Positions 42,633 through 51,814 of a stretch of DNA of 58,582 nucleotides are shown piece after piece; the first letter of the stretch is position 1, and the number at the start of each line of letters is the position of its first letter. The notes under the pieces are model-generated. The model ran no database searches, was not told the origin of the DNA, and worked only from the letters and a program-made list of their open reading frames with translations. Origin of the DNA: an uncultured bacterium (lineage in GTDB: Bacteria; Bacteroidota; Bacteroidia; CAILMK01); NCBI GenBank assembly GCA_903829945.1, contig CAIKRV010000032.1:1-58582 (forward strand), in the 5' to 3' direction. The translations under genes were made by a program, and so were the position numbers.

Positions 42633-45023
42633 TCAAATTCTAATGCTTACTTCCAATTCCTTTTCAAGGTTTTCCATAATCTTTGAAATGATTTTATCTA
42701 CTTTCTTGTCTTCCAAAGTCTCATTTTTATCCTCAAATTCCAATCGCAAGGAATAGGATTTAAAGCCCTGCTTTACCTGCTCTCCTTGGTAAACATCAAA
42801 AATAAACATATCCTTCAGCAAGGATGTTCCCGATTTCTTGATTACTTCTTTAATTTTATCGTACTTCAAAGCAGCAGGTACCAATAAGGATAAATCCCTA
42901 TCCATTCTTGGAAAACGAGAAATGGCTTGATAATGAACTTCCTTCCCCTTTATTTTATTTAAAAGACTTTCCACGGCTATTTCAGCATAAAAAACGGGTT
43001 TGGATATATCTGCCGCCTTTAAACAAGCTGCACACACTTTACCCATTTGCAGAATATTTCCTGCCTTCATGGCATATTCATACAGGTTATCCTCAATTTC
43101 CTTGTATTCAGGAATTTTAACACCACTTAAGTGTATTAATTCTTCACATATACCTTTTAAATAATAAAAGTCAACCGGCTTTTTTTCTTTGTTATACCAA
43201 CTTTCATTGTTTTGCAAACCGCTGATCCAAATGGATAAATAAGTGTTTTGATAAAAGCCCTCCTCTTTGGCATGGTAGGTATGCCCCCATTCAAACAAAT
43301 GCACATTGCTTTGTTGCCTATTCATATTATAGGCAATACTTTTTAAACCAGGTTTAAGCATATTATCGCGTACAAATTCCAAATCAGTACTGATAGGATT
43401 CATCACTTGTACGGCAGCTTCAGCATTTTTATTTTCGTTAGTATTAACAAAGGATAAATGAAAGGCTTCATTAAATCCGTGGGCTACCAATGCATGACTG
43501 AGCTTTTTTCGCAACTGCTCTTTAGTATATAAAGGATCAACTTGCAGGACAGATTTTACTAGTCCCGGCAATGGAATTTTATCAAAGGAATAAATCCGCA
43601 TAACTTCTTCAACCACATCTATCGGGCGCTTAACATCAATTTTAAAACTTGGAATTTCCAAAGTTAAAATATTGCCTTGTTCCTGAATAATTTTAATTTC
43701 CAAAGCCGTTAAAATACTTTTAACTTCTTGCTCAGGAATTTTAATGCCTGCAATTTTATTTAGATAGTCAAGGTCAAAATCGAATTGCACCGGAGCTATT
43801 GGAACAGGATATTGATCATAAATAAATGGGACTATTTCCCCGCCTGAAACCTCAACGATTAGTTTGGCTGCTCGAAGCATAGCGAAAATGGTAGCATTGG
43901 GATCCGCACCTCTTTCAAAACGAAAAGAGGCATCAGTAAACAATTGATGTTTTCTTCCGGTTTTACGAATTCTGCCGGGATTAAAATAGGCACTTTCTAT
44001 AAAAATATCTTTGGTTGTATTATTAATTCCTGATTCTAAACCACCAAATACTCCCGCCAGCGCCATAGGAACTTCAGCATTACAAATCATTAATTCGGAT
44101 CCGTCAAGTTTTCTAACTTGCTTATCCAAAGTAATAAATTCAGTCCCTGCCACTGCATTCTTAATATGGATTTCTTTGCCCTTTATTTTTGATAAATCAA
44201 AAGCATGTAAGGGATGTCCCATTTCATGAAGCACAAAATTGCTAACATCCACGATATTATTAATGGGTTGCAATCCGATGGATCGCAAGGAATTCTGAAG
44301 CCATTCCGGAGAATCCTTCACTTCAATATTCTTGATAATAATTCCGGAATATCTCGGACAAGCCTCAGCATCCTCAATAATAATTTTTAATTCAGGAGCA
44401 ATTTTTGTGTTTTTAATTTCTGCAATAGCAGGATAATTAACCTGGGTACCAATTAATGCAGCAATATCTCTGGCAGCTCCAATATGCGAAGCTGCATCCA
44501 CCCTATTGGGTGTTATGGAAACTTCAAAAATATTATCCTCAAAAGTATTCAGATATTCAAGAAAAGCCTGCCCAATTTTAGCATCCTCTTTTAATACTGC
44601 CACGCCTTCATGACTGGTACCGAGTCCTATTTCATCTTCAGCACAAATCATTCCTTCGGATTCTTCTCCTCTTATTTTTGATTTTTTAATGGTGAAGGGC
44701 TCCCCTTCGCTCGGATGTAAAAGCGCACCCACTTTTGCTACAATTACTTTTTGTCCCTCTGCAATATTCGGTGCACCGCAAACAATTTTCAAAAAGTTTT
44801 CTTCGCCTATATCCACGGTGGTTAATCGAAGTCTATCGGCATTGGGATGCGGTACTACTGTTTTAACATGTCCCACCACCAAATCTTCTAAACCTTTAGG
44901 TGCTAAACTAAAATGAGTAATTTCTTCGATTTCCAATCCCGCGCTCGTCAGTACTTCCCCTAATTTTTGAGGAGATAATTGATGATGAATATACTTACCG
45001 ATCCAATTATATGATATTTTCAT
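42633..45023 (-). CDS. pheT: Phenylalanyl-tRNA synthetase subunit beta
   Basis: This 796-residue subunit of the (alpha-beta)2 enzyme carries the tRNA-binding and editing domains. In order: the B1 start KISYNWIGKYI; an EMAP-like tRNA-binding domain (about residues 40-150, VVPHPNADRLRLTTVDIGEE); the B3/B4 editing domain (about 200-400, HPLHAFDLSKIKG); the B5 domain and catalytic-like core; and the C-terminal ferredoxin-like anticodon-binding domain (ISRFPRMDRDLSLLVP). PheS is not nearby. The gene is 19 bases after the DUF1684-like gene and leads into the zapA region. Confidence 0.97.
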   Translation of the reverse strand: MKISYNWIGKYIHHQLSPQKLGEVLTSAGLEIEEITHFSLAPKGLEDLVVGHVKTVVPHPNADRLRLTTVDIGEENFLKIVCGAPNIAEGQKVIVAKVGALLHPSEGEPFTIKKSKIRGEESEGMICAEDEIGLGTSHEGVAVLKEDAKIGQAFLEYLNTFEDNIFEVSITPNRVDAASHIGAARDIAALIGTQVNYPAIAEIKNTKIAPELKIIIEDAEACPRYSGIIIKNIEVKDSPEWLQNSLRSIGLQPINNIVDVSNFVLHEMGHPLHAFDLSKIKGKEIHIKNAVAGTEFITLDKQVRKLDGSELMICNAEVPMALAGVFGGLESGINNTTKDIFIESAYFNPGRIRKTGRKHQLFTDASFRFERGADPNATIFAMLRAAKLIVEVSGGEIVPFIYDQYPVPIAPVQFDFDLDYLNKIAGIKIPEQEVKSILTALEIKIIQEQGNILTLEIPSFKIDVKRPIDVVEEVMRIYSFDKIPLPGLVKSVLQVDPLYTKEQLRKKLSHALVAHGFNEAFHLSFVNTNENKNAEAAVQVMNPISTDLEFVRDNMLKPGLKSIAYNMNRQQSNVHLFEWGHTYHAKEEGFYQNTYLSIWISGLQNNESWYNKEKKPVDFYYLKGICEELIHLSGVKIPEYKEIEDNLYEYAMKAGNILQMGKVCAACLKAADISKPVFYAEIAVESLLNKIKGKEVHYQAISRFPRMDRDLSLLVPAALKYDKIKEVIKKSGTSLLKDMFIFDVYQGEQVKQGFKSYSLRLEFEDKNETLEDKKVDKIISKIMENLEKELEVSIRI

Positions 45024-45042
45024 TTTTATTTATACGCTAATG

Positions 45043-45648
45043 TTATTCTTTCCATTCCTTTTCGCCGGCTTCTATCGGAATATTTAATTTATTTTCCGCA
45101 GGAGGAATGGGACAACCATAATTTTGAGAATAGGCACAATATGGATTATATGCAAAATTAAAATCCAATTCAATTTCATTTTTATCATGATATTCCAAAT
45201 CCAAATAGCGACCGCCATCATGGGTTACTTTGCCATTGGTTAAATCATAAAAAGGCACAAATAAACTTTGCCCTTCCATACCTATCATTTTATAAGCAAA
45301 TAAGGAACAAGGCTTACCTTTTATCGAGAAATTTAATTTGGCAAAGCGAAAACATTTGCGCAATGCTTTATGAGTGTCTTCAATGGTAATGGTATCCAAT
45401 TGTTCGTTTTTTACCAGCTTTGCCATGACTCTATAATTGGAGTCAGGCGCATAATAAGATAGTTCTACAAAACGTACACGTTGTCCATGATCAAGAGGTG
45501 AATTATTATCAAATTTTAACAGAGAATCTTTTGCAAATCTTTGCTTTTGTACATAGGTGGAATAATTATCACTGGGTTCAATTTTACAAGCATGTAAAGT
45601 TAAAATTATGACTGAAAGTGAAAGTATATACTTTATTATTTTTTTCAT
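45043..45648 (-). CDS. DUF1684-like lipoprotein
   Basis: This 201-residue protein has a signal sequence with a lipobox (TLHACK, Cys21). The core matches the DUF1684 family: LFVPFYDLTNGKVTHDGGRYLDLE followed by DFNFAYNPYCAYSQNYGCPIPPAENKLNIPI, a stretch with invariant Tyr, Cys and Pro residues. Family function is not established. It lies between the Omp28-like gene (15 bases upstream) and pheT (19 bases downstream), so it is part of a run that mixes envelope proteins with housekeeping genes. Confidence 0.87.
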   Translation of the reverse strand: MKKIIKYILSLSVIILTLHACKIEPSDNYSTYVQKQRFAKDSLLKFDNNSPLDHGQRVRFVELSYYAPDSNYRVMAKLVKNEQLDTITIEDTHKALRKCFRFAKLNFSIKGKPCSLFAYKMIGMEGQSLFVPFYDLTNGKVTHDGGRYLDLEYHDKNEIELDFNFAYNPYCAYSQNYGCPIPPAENKLNIPIEAGEKEWKE

Positions 45649-45663
45649 TTTAAAATTAAATTC

Positions 45664-46575
45664 TTATTTAATGGTGGTTTCTGCCACTTGGGTGACTAAA
45701 TAATTCGCACTTGCAGCATTCTGTTTATGAATAATAGCCACCATTTTCAAATTACTCGGATTCCAGCCGGATGGAATGGTGGTATTAAAGGAAATAATAA
45801 AAGTTTTTCCGGCCATCACTCCGGGAAGCAAAAAGCTATTTTGAGGATAAACATATTTCCTAAGCACTGCATTATGTACATAATGAGAATCCACTGTAGA
45901 AGCACCACCGGAGCCTTTAGGAACCTCTTGGCAATCGGATAAGTTATCTTCTTTTATAGCTACGGACAGGTATTCTGAATCAGGTATAGCAGCACCGTAT
46001 TCAACTTTTATTTTTGCAGTAATGGTACCCGAAGCGGCATCAAAACTTTTGGAAAGGAAAGTAATATTAGAGGTAGCAGTTGCATTGGCACTTAATTCAG
46101 AAGTGAAATAGGATACCAAATTATTTTTACTGAAAGCAATTTCTGTTTCCCCGCTAAAAAATTTTCTATTTAAACAAACTCTAGGCAAGTTACCCACGGA
46201 AACCGGACCTAATAGTGTACGTAAAACATCGGAAGCATTGGTTCTATAAGATGATTTACTTCCCAGGAAGGAATCGGAAAGCGGTACATCTAAATTTGAA
46301 TACATGGTTAAATCCACCATCTTGCCGGGATTGGAAGAATCAATACCAGCGATAATTTTTGCCGCATCAGGGCAATTGACACAACTAATCCCGGAAAAAT
46401 CTTCAATGAGCATTACACGGGGATAAGAGGTCGGTAACCCGGAAGCGGTATATTGTGAATCCAAAACCAATCTGCCTTTTGGCGGAACGGTATGATCTAC
46501 ATTTGAACCTCGTTCCATGCAGGAACTTAAAAAATATAGGGATAATATGCTTAATAAAATAAGTGTCTTTTTCAT
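45664..46575 (-). CDS. Omp28-related outer membrane lipoprotein
   Basis: This 303-residue lipoprotein (lipobox LSSCMER, Cys19) belongs to the Omp28 family of Bacteroidota surface or outer-membrane proteins. The diagnostic segment is VMLIEDFSGISCVNCPDAAKI, in which CVNC resembles a thioredoxin-type CxxC; the rest is beta-rich. The exact role is unknown, though the CxxC hints at redox or metal binding. It follows the DUF6029-like gene by 9 bases and precedes the DUF1684-like lipoprotein, forming a three-gene envelope unit. Confidence 0.87.
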   Translation of the reverse strand: MKKTLILLSILSLYFLSSCMERGSNVDHTVPPKGRLVLDSQYTASGLPTSYPRVMLIEDFSGISCVNCPDAAKIIAGIDSSNPGKMVDLTMYSNLDVPLSDSFLGSKSSYRTNASDVLRTLLGPVSVGNLPRVCLNRKFFSGETEIAFSKNNLVSYFTSELSANATATSNITFLSKSFDAASGTITAKIKVEYGAAIPDSEYLSVAIKEDNLSDCQEVPKGSGGASTVDSHYVHNAVLRKYVYPQNSFLLPGVMAGKTFIISFNTTIPSGWNPSNLKMVAIIHKQNAASANYLVTQVAETTIK

Positions 46576-46584
46576 GTTATAATA

Positions 46585-48198
46585 TTAAAAATTTGTCACC
46601 ATTCCTACTTTAAATCCGCTGAATGCAGGCTCTACCCTACATACACCACCTGTACAGACCACGCCTTGAACTTGCTTAATGTATCCACCCGTAAATCGGG
46701 TTTGCTTATAAGTATACACGCCGAATAAGGTAGGATAATGTACAATTTCGTTTCCTTTGGTAGGTTTGGTATTTACCATATCAGAAGCGGAGAAGGAGTA
46801 ACGTGGGGCCCAATTAAATTCAACTAAGCCATACGCAAAATCGCCTAAATCCTGTTTCGTAAATAAATATTGCGCTTCAAACCTTATCGATTTACGCATG
46901 GCATTATCAATTTTAAAAGTCCATTCCGTAAATGGGGTAAAGGCATGAACAACGGGTGCATTTGCCGTTCCTTGATAAACTTGCTGATCATAAATTATAA
47001 ATTGTACACCGCTGATTGTTTTAACGCGTTTGGATATTTTTTGATTTAAATCGAGGTAATATTCACGATAAATTTCTTTACCATTATCAGGCATGGTAAT
47101 ATGTGCTATATTCAAATCGAAGGTACTATGCTCACTAATGGAGTAGGTCACTTCTCCTTGGAAACCTTCTTCACCTTGCTCACGCGCAGAAATGCTATAT
47201 CGGGCCGGTAAGCGAAATGCTTGCTGTTTAGAAAGCGGTGGTAAAAAATCAATTTCCCCTACTAATAATTGATCATAAGGAGAACTGCGTAAAATAAATG
47301 AATTTATTTTTTTATACTGTAAAGTAATTCCTATACCGGGATGAGAATAATTTAAAATACCGTACAAAACATCACCTGCTTTATTGCGTAAAGCCATTTG
47401 TCCGCTACCCGCACTGGTCGTATCAATAAAGGTTGCTTCCTTGGTTTTTCCGGCATATTCTGAGTAAAGCGTAAATTCACCAGCTCTTAAAGTATTATAA
47501 AACGTATAGGCATACACATTGTATTTTGGATCAAAACCTACACGTTGCTGAATAGGCAAGGCATTAATTTGATCGGTCAATTGATTAATGGTCGCTTGAT
47601 CCAAAGTTCTATTCATAATACCTGTACCGGTTACAAAACTAAATTTAGGCCATCCCCAAACTTTTTCTGCGTTGGCGCCTTTTATAGTAGAAGAACGTAC
47701 ATCAAATCGATATTTTTGTACGCCGGCAAAAGCTTTAAACATAAAACTATCATTCGGAGCCCATCTAAAGCGTCCACCTTGTACGGCATAATCTAATCCT
47801 ATGGTTCGCTCTTCAAAAGCACGGAAGATAATTCCACTGCCTATCTGATCGTAAAATGAACCTGCGGTAATGCTAAATTTATCGAAATCCTTGGTAATGG
47901 AATAAAAACCTAATCCTTGCGCTGTATATGCTTCTTGTGGGTTCAGTAAAGGAGAGTTACTGTATAAATCATACCTTCCGGTAATGGTATATCCATTGTA
48001 TCTATAATTTAACAATAACCAACTTTCCGCTGAAGATAATTGGTGCAAATACTGAGTAGTGGTCGTTTTTATTTTACTATCATAATTGTAAAAACCTGCA
48101 TTGGTTTGCAAATCTCCCGAAAGTATCCCCTGGTCTTGGGCTTTGGAGGCAAATGATAATAAACTTATGGCTGAAAATAAAACAATTAGTCTTTTCAC
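46585..48198 (-). CDS. DUF6029-like outer-membrane beta-barrel protein
   Basis: This 537-residue protein has a signal peptide (residues 1-20, ending SKAQ) and a long run of alternating aromatic and polar strands ending in phenylalanine (FKVGMVTNF), the hallmark of an outer-membrane beta-barrel. The opening GILSGDLQTNAGFYNYDSKI matches the family I know as DUF6029, which usually sits next to Omp28-like or TlpA-like genes. Function is unknown; a partner or porter for the Omp28-like lipoprotein is plausible. The start codon is GTG. A -7 element and an inverted repeat lie upstream. Confidence 0.82.
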   Translation of the reverse strand: MKRLIVLFSAISLLSFASKAQDQGILSGDLQTNAGFYNYDSKIKTTTTQYLHQLSSAESWLLLNYRYNGYTITGRYDLYSNSPLLNPQEAYTAQGLGFYSITKDFDKFSITAGSFYDQIGSGIIFRAFEERTIGLDYAVQGGRFRWAPNDSFMFKAFAGVQKYRFDVRSSTIKGANAEKVWGWPKFSFVTGTGIMNRTLDQATINQLTDQINALPIQQRVGFDPKYNVYAYTFYNTLRAGEFTLYSEYAGKTKEATFIDTTSAGSGQMALRNKAGDVLYGILNYSHPGIGITLQYKKINSFILRSSPYDQLLVGEIDFLPPLSKQQAFRLPARYSISAREQGEEGFQGEVTYSISEHSTFDLNIAHITMPDNGKEIYREYYLDLNQKISKRVKTISGVQFIIYDQQVYQGTANAPVVHAFTPFTEWTFKIDNAMRKSIRFEAQYLFTKQDLGDFAYGLVEFNWAPRYSFSASDMVNTKPTKGNEIVHYPTLFGVYTYKQTRFTGGYIKQVQGVVCTGGVCRVEPAFSGFKVGMVTNF

Positions 48199-48218
48199 GT
48201 CGTCATTAAATTATTTCC

Positions 48219-48262
48219 CAAAGTTAACTACTTCAAATGAGTCTATGAAAAAATTAAGACTC
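48219..48262 (-). promoter_or_regulatory. Promoter element and inverted repeat ahead of the DUF6029-Omp28-pheT run
   Basis: Exact TAACTTTG (48219-48226, minus strand) is 21 bases from the GTG start. Upstream of it an inverted repeat GAGTCT (48239-48244) and AGACTC (48257-48262), with a 12-base spacer, overlaps the expected -33 region. An operator role is inferred. Confidence 0.45.
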
Positions 48263-48314
48263 AAATAATATGAAAATTAAAGAATTTGAAGTTTCAGGAC
48301 AGGAATTGTCCCGT

Positions 48315-49556
48315 TTAGCGATTAAATAATAGCTTGAAATAAAACATGGGACTCTTTAGTTTTGCCCTCAAATCCAAATTAATAAACATATTTGTAAATA
48401 TTTCTCGGAGTTGTTTATTATTGGTGATTTTATTCACTACAAAATTAAATAACCATGGAATGGATGATAATCTTTGAATTCGGTAGCTTAATTGCAACTC
48501 ATTCCATAATTTATCATAAATAATTTGATCGTATTGTTTGAGAAAATCAGCACTGAAATTTTGATTTTCAATGGCTGATTTTGCAATTCTGGCAGCAACC
48601 ATTCCACTTACTCCTGCATTGCCTATCCCCTCTCCGGTAAAAGGATCAATTAAGGAAGCAGCATCCCCGGTCAGGATAATTTGCTCTCCGGATAATGGCC
48701 TCTTTTTAGAGCCTAAAGGCAGTCCCCATCCATTTATTTTTCCATCTAAAACGGCATCTTTAAATCGATCTTTTAAGGCAGGATGCGTCTCAATTAAGTG
48801 TAGCATTTCTTTCCTTAAATTTATTTTCTTTTCACTCACTTTTTTTGATAACATTCCCATGCCTACATTGGCATATCCGTTGGGCAAAGGAAAAATCCAA
48901 AAATATCCGGGCAATAACTCCTTATAAAAATGAAGTTCAATAAAATTTTGAGGATGTAAATCCTTAACCCCTTTATAATAGGCTCGGATACCTGCGCAAT
49001 AGTGCTTTTCATCCACTTCGTCCCCTAATAATTTCTTTTTAGCGATGGATCTGGAACCATCCGCCGCAATAATCATTTGCCCACTAAGCTCAATTGTTTC
49101 CTGATTTTTATTGATCATTAAATTTACCACTTTGCCTTCTCTATGGATTTCTTCCAGGCTGGCGTTTTCCCACCTGGTAGCATATTCAGAATCGGTAAGT
49201 TGGTATAAAAAATAATCAAAGTCCATGCGTTTTGATACAAAGCCTATAGGCAAATCGCCTTTGGGCTTTGGAAAAGGAATCCCTACGGTTTGACCGTTCG
49301 GCGCTTTAAATTCCATCCCATAACTCAAAACAGCTTTTTCTTGGTCTGCTGCAAATTTTTTAACGGCCTCCGGATGGAGCTTGGCAATGATTTCCAGCAT
49401 TTTTCCACTGACGGCATCACCACATATTTTATCTCTTGGAAAGCTTCCTTTTTCAATAATTAAATGCGGAATTTTAAAATCACTTAAAAACAGTGAGCAA
49501 ACACATCCGGCCGGGCCTGCGCCAATAATGATTACCGGAAATTGTTTGACATTCAT
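48315..49556 (-). CDS. Geranylgeranyl-reductase-like FAD-dependent oxidoreductase
   Basis: This 413-residue flavoprotein has the FAD Rossmann motif VIIIGAGPAGCVCSLFL at the N-terminus, followed by KICGDAVSGKML, and the second FAD motif LTGDAASLIDPFTGEGIGNA (about residues 293-312). These mark the geranylgeranyl reductase/digeranylglyceroglycerophospholipid reductase group, whose members reduce isoprenoid chains, for instance in quinones. The bacterial substrate here is not defined. It has its own -7 element 33 bases upstream, inside the end of the radC region. Confidence 0.87.
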   Translation of the reverse strand: MNVKQFPVIIIGAGPAGCVCSLFLSDFKIPHLIIEKGSFPRDKICGDAVSGKMLEIIAKLHPEAVKKFAADQEKAVLSYGMEFKAPNGQTVGIPFPKPKGDLPIGFVSKRMDFDYFLYQLTDSEYATRWENASLEEIHREGKVVNLMINKNQETIELSGQMIIAADGSRSIAKKKLLGDEVDEKHYCAGIRAYYKGVKDLHPQNFIELHFYKELLPGYFWIFPLPNGYANVGMGMLSKKVSEKKINLRKEMLHLIETHPALKDRFKDAVLDGKINGWGLPLGSKKRPLSGEQIILTGDAASLIDPFTGEGIGNAGVSGMVAARIAKSAIENQNFSADFLKQYDQIIYDKLWNELQLSYRIQRLSSIPWLFNFVVNKITNNKQLREIFTNMFINLDLRAKLKSPMFYFKLLFNR

Positions 49557-49588
49557 GCTATGGATAATTTAAAATGTAGATGCTGCGC

Positions 49589-49596
49589 CAAAATTA
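49589..49596 (-). promoter_or_regulatory. -7 promoter element ahead of the reductase gene
   Basis: Exact TAATTTTG on the minus strand, 33 bases upstream of the start codon at 49556, next to the radC stop. Confidence 0.4.
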
Positions 49597-49602
49597 ACTA
49601 AA

Positions 49603-50307
49603 TTAGAGAATTCCTTCGTCAGCAAAGCTATAATAAGTTGTATCGGTAACAATAATATGATCCAGAATGGCAATATCTAAACTTTCAGCAGCCTTTTTAA
49701 TTTTTGAAGTCAAATCTATATCTGCTTTGCTGGGATTTAAATTTCCTGACGGATGATTATGACATAAAATAATACCGCTGGCCAATTCTTCCAAGGCATA
49801 TTTAAATATAATTTTGGCATCTACAAAAGTTCCGCTCACGCCGCCTTTGCTTATTTGTATTGCTTTTAAAATATGATTGCTCCTGCTGAGGAGTACGACA
49901 TAAAATTCTTCATGGCTCAGGTCATGAAAGTACGGTAAAATATAATCGTATATAATTTTGCTATTACTTACCTGAGTTTTTTGGGAAGTCTGTGAATCCT
50001 TGCGACGCCTACCCAATTCCAAGGCTGCAATAATAGTAATGGCTTTGGCCGGACCAATACCTTTTATGGAAGTAAGTTGTTTGATGGAAAGTTTGGCAAG
50101 ATTTGCCAAATCATTATTGACGGATTGAAGGAGCATTTTAGCTACTTCTACTGCCGTTTTATCTTTATAACCCGACCCTATTAAAATAGCAATCAGCTCT
50201 GCATCTGTCAGAGCTGATTTGCCTTTATCTGTAAGTTTTTCCCTGGGACGATCCTCTTTTGACCAGCTTTTGATAGTTAAGTTTGAGCTAACATCTTCAG
50301 CTGACAT
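49603..50307 (-). CDS. radC: RadC family JAMM-domain protein
   Basis: This 234-residue protein has an N-terminal helix-hairpin-helix region (IKGIGPAKAITIIAALELG) and a C-terminal JAMM/MPN+ metal site HNHPSGNLNPSKAD, with the preceding catalytic-type Glu in HEEFYVVLL. Length and motifs are normal for RadC (YeeS-like). Despite the historical DNA-repair name, its biochemical role is unsettled. It is 14 bases after rpsT on the minus strand. Confidence 0.95.
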   Translation of the reverse strand: MSAEDVSSNLTIKSWSKEDRPREKLTDKGKSALTDAELIAILIGSGYKDKTAVEVAKMLLQSVNNDLANLAKLSIKQLTSIKGIGPAKAITIIAALELGRRRKDSQTSQKTQVSNSKIIYDYILPYFHDLSHEEFYVVLLSRSNHILKAIQISKGGVSGTFVDAKIIFKYALEELASGIILCHNHPSGNLNPSKADIDLTSKIKKAAESLDIAILDHIIVTDTTYYSFADEGIL

Positions 50308-50321
50308 TCAATTAGTTAGGA

Positions 50322-50576
50322 TTATGCCAAGCGATTGATATATTTCGCTAACTTAGACTTTTTATTAGAAGCGTTGTTTTTGTGAATAACGCCACGCTTA
50401 GCTAATTTGTCTAGCATAGATGCAACAGAATTATAAGCTTTTGTTGCTTCAGTTTTGCTGGATACTGTACGTAATGCACGTATAGCATTACGAGTGGTTT
50501 TGCTGTAATAACGATTTCTTAATCTTCTAACAGAAATCTGTCTGATTCTTTTAATCGCTGATTTGTGATGTGCCAT
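50322..50576 (-). CDS. rpsT: 30S ribosomal protein S20
   Basis: This 84-residue basic protein binds 16S rRNA in the body of the small subunit. The opening [21 protein letters not shown] and the C-terminal [21 protein letters not shown] are the family signatures. It stands between the TlpA-like pair and radC, with a full promoter just upstream. Confidence 0.97.
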   Translation of the reverse strand: MAHHKSAIKRIRQISVRRLRNRYYSKTTRNAIRALRTVSSKTEATKAYNSVASMLDKLAKRGVIHKNNASNKKSKLAKYINRLA

Positions 50577-50596
50577 TTATTAAATTTTTCCGGGTG

Positions 50597-50627
50597 CAAA
50601 GGTATAAAAATATTCGAAATAATCCAA
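50597..50627 (-). promoter_or_regulatory. rpsT promoter
   Basis: On the minus strand a TTG (50625-50627), a 20-base spacer and an exact TACCTTTG (50597-50604) match the Bacteroidota consensus. The -7 element is 21 bases upstream of the rpsT start codon. This is the best-formed promoter seen in the window. Confidence 0.7.
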
Positions 50628-50635
50628 AAAAGGAA

Positions 50636-51139
50636 TTATTTAATCTCATTGAGCCTTTTTTCAAAGGCTTCCTCGCCAGTGGCATCGTATCCTACTTGTT
50701 TATGAATAATATTACCTTTCTTATCGACTACAATTAAAAAAGGAATGGTATTAATTTTGAAGGTTTGAGATGCGATTCCTTTATAATCCAATAATATAGG
50801 GAAAGTCCATCCTTTATTTTTAGCAAAGGTCTTCAAGTCCTCCAAACTTTTTTCCTGGTCAACCGAAATGGCATAGAAATCAGCATTATACTTCTTTTTC
50901 CAAGAAGCTAATTTAGAACTATAGGAGGCTAATTCCGCTTTACACGGACCGCACCAAGTGGCCCAAAATGAATAAATAGTAGTTTTGCCGGTACCTGCAA
51001 TACTCTTTAAATCAACTTCTTTGTTGTTTAAATCCATTACTTTAATAGAAGGTATCGGTGCAGGAGATTCTCCAACCGTAAATGCGCCTGCCGATAACAG
51101 TATCGCAGCAAATAAAACGAATAAAGTGTATTTTTTCAT
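50636..51139 (-). CDS. TlpA-like thioredoxin-fold protein (second of a tandem pair)
   Basis: This 167-residue protein has a signal peptide (residues 1-19) and a thioredoxin-like TlpA domain with active site CGPC in SFWATWCGPCKAEL, then ISVDQEKSLEDLKTFAKNKGW and the cis-Pro segment NTIPFLIVVDKKGNI. It should act as a periplasmic thiol reductase. It starts 17 bases after a paralogue of the same length, clearly a gene duplication. Partner proteins are not evident nearby. Confidence 0.92.
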   Translation of the reverse strand: MKKYTLFVLFAAILLSAGAFTVGESPAPIPSIKVMDLNNKEVDLKSIAGTGKTTIYSFWATWCGPCKAELASYSSKLASWKKKYNADFYAISVDQEKSLEDLKTFAKNKGWTFPILLDYKGIASQTFKINTIPFLIVVDKKGNIIHKQVGYDATGEEAFEKRLNEIK

Positions 51140-51156
51140 ATAATTTAGCGTATTTT

Positions 51157-51663
51157 TTACTTAATTAAATTCTTTAACTGATCCTCCAGAACAAACTCAT
51201 CTCCTTCCTGATAGCCGATGTGTTTATATACAATTTTACCATCTTTATCTACAATTAAAGTATAAGGAACACTCGGATAATTCAAGGCTCTGCGTGTTTC
51301 TGAATTAACATCAGATAAAACAATAAATCTCCATTTTTTACCATCAACATACGGTTTAACCTTCATTAGGTTACGTGTATCATCAATAGAAATGGCCACT
51401 AATTGAGCATTGTATTTTTTACCCCATTCTTCCAAATGATCTGTCATGTTTTCCAATTCCTTCTTGCAAGGTGAGCACCAAGTCGCCCAAAATGAAATAA
51501 TGGTAACTTTACCTTGTTGAGTAAATTTCTTAAGATCAATATCTTTACCTTCCAAATCCTTCAATGTTATTTGAGGGAAATCGGTCTTAACGGTGGTTTC
51601 GGTTTGAGCTTGCAAACGGCCAAATCCCAACAAGATAAGCCCGATGATCAATACTTTTTTCAT
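51157..51663 (-). CDS. TlpA-like thioredoxin-fold protein (first of a tandem pair)
   Basis: This 168-residue protein has a signal peptide (residues 1-19, ending LQAQ) and a TlpA domain with active site CSPC in SFWATWCSPCKKEL, then ISIDDTRNLMKVKPYVDGKKW and the cis-Pro segment PSVPYTLIVDKDGKI. The difference in the two central CxxC residues (CSPC here, CGPC in the neighbour) suggests different redox potentials or partners. It begins the unit and has its own -7 element. Confidence 0.92.
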   Translation of the reverse strand: MKKVLIIGLILLGFGRLQAQTETTVKTDFPQITLKDLEGKDIDLKKFTQQGKVTIISFWATWCSPCKKELENMTDHLEEWGKKYNAQLVAISIDDTRNLMKVKPYVDGKKWRFIVLSDVNSETRRALNYPSVPYTLIVDKDGKIVYKHIGYQEGDEFVLEDQLKNLIK

Positions 51664-51692
51664 GTTATAATTTAAATATTCTCAAGTTTGTA

Positions 51693-51700
51693 CAAATATA
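51693..51700 (-). promoter_or_regulatory. -7 promoter element ahead of the TlpA pair
   Basis: Exact TATATTTG on the minus strand, 30 bases upstream of the start codon at 51663. Confidence 0.5.
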
Positions 51701-51756
51701 CTGCCAAATTAAATGGTAAGGAAATGCGTATAAATATTTTAAATGTTTTCTCACAA

Positions 51757-51785
51757 AAAAAAGGATGTACACCCGGTACATCCTT
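51757..51785 (-). terminator. Intrinsic terminator after hppD
   Basis: A perfect 10-bp stem, AAGGATGTAC (51761-51770) and GTACATCCTT (51776-51785), with a 5-base loop. Read on the minus strand it continues into a run of T, so it ends the hmgA-hppD transcript. Confidence 0.92.
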
Positions 51786-51814
51786 AATAATTCGAGTAAA
51801 TATATTCTTTAAAA

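Noticed and set aside
50636-51663. One TlpA gene broken by a frameshift
   Set aside because: Both copies have their own signal peptide, full domain and active site, so they are complete paralogues.
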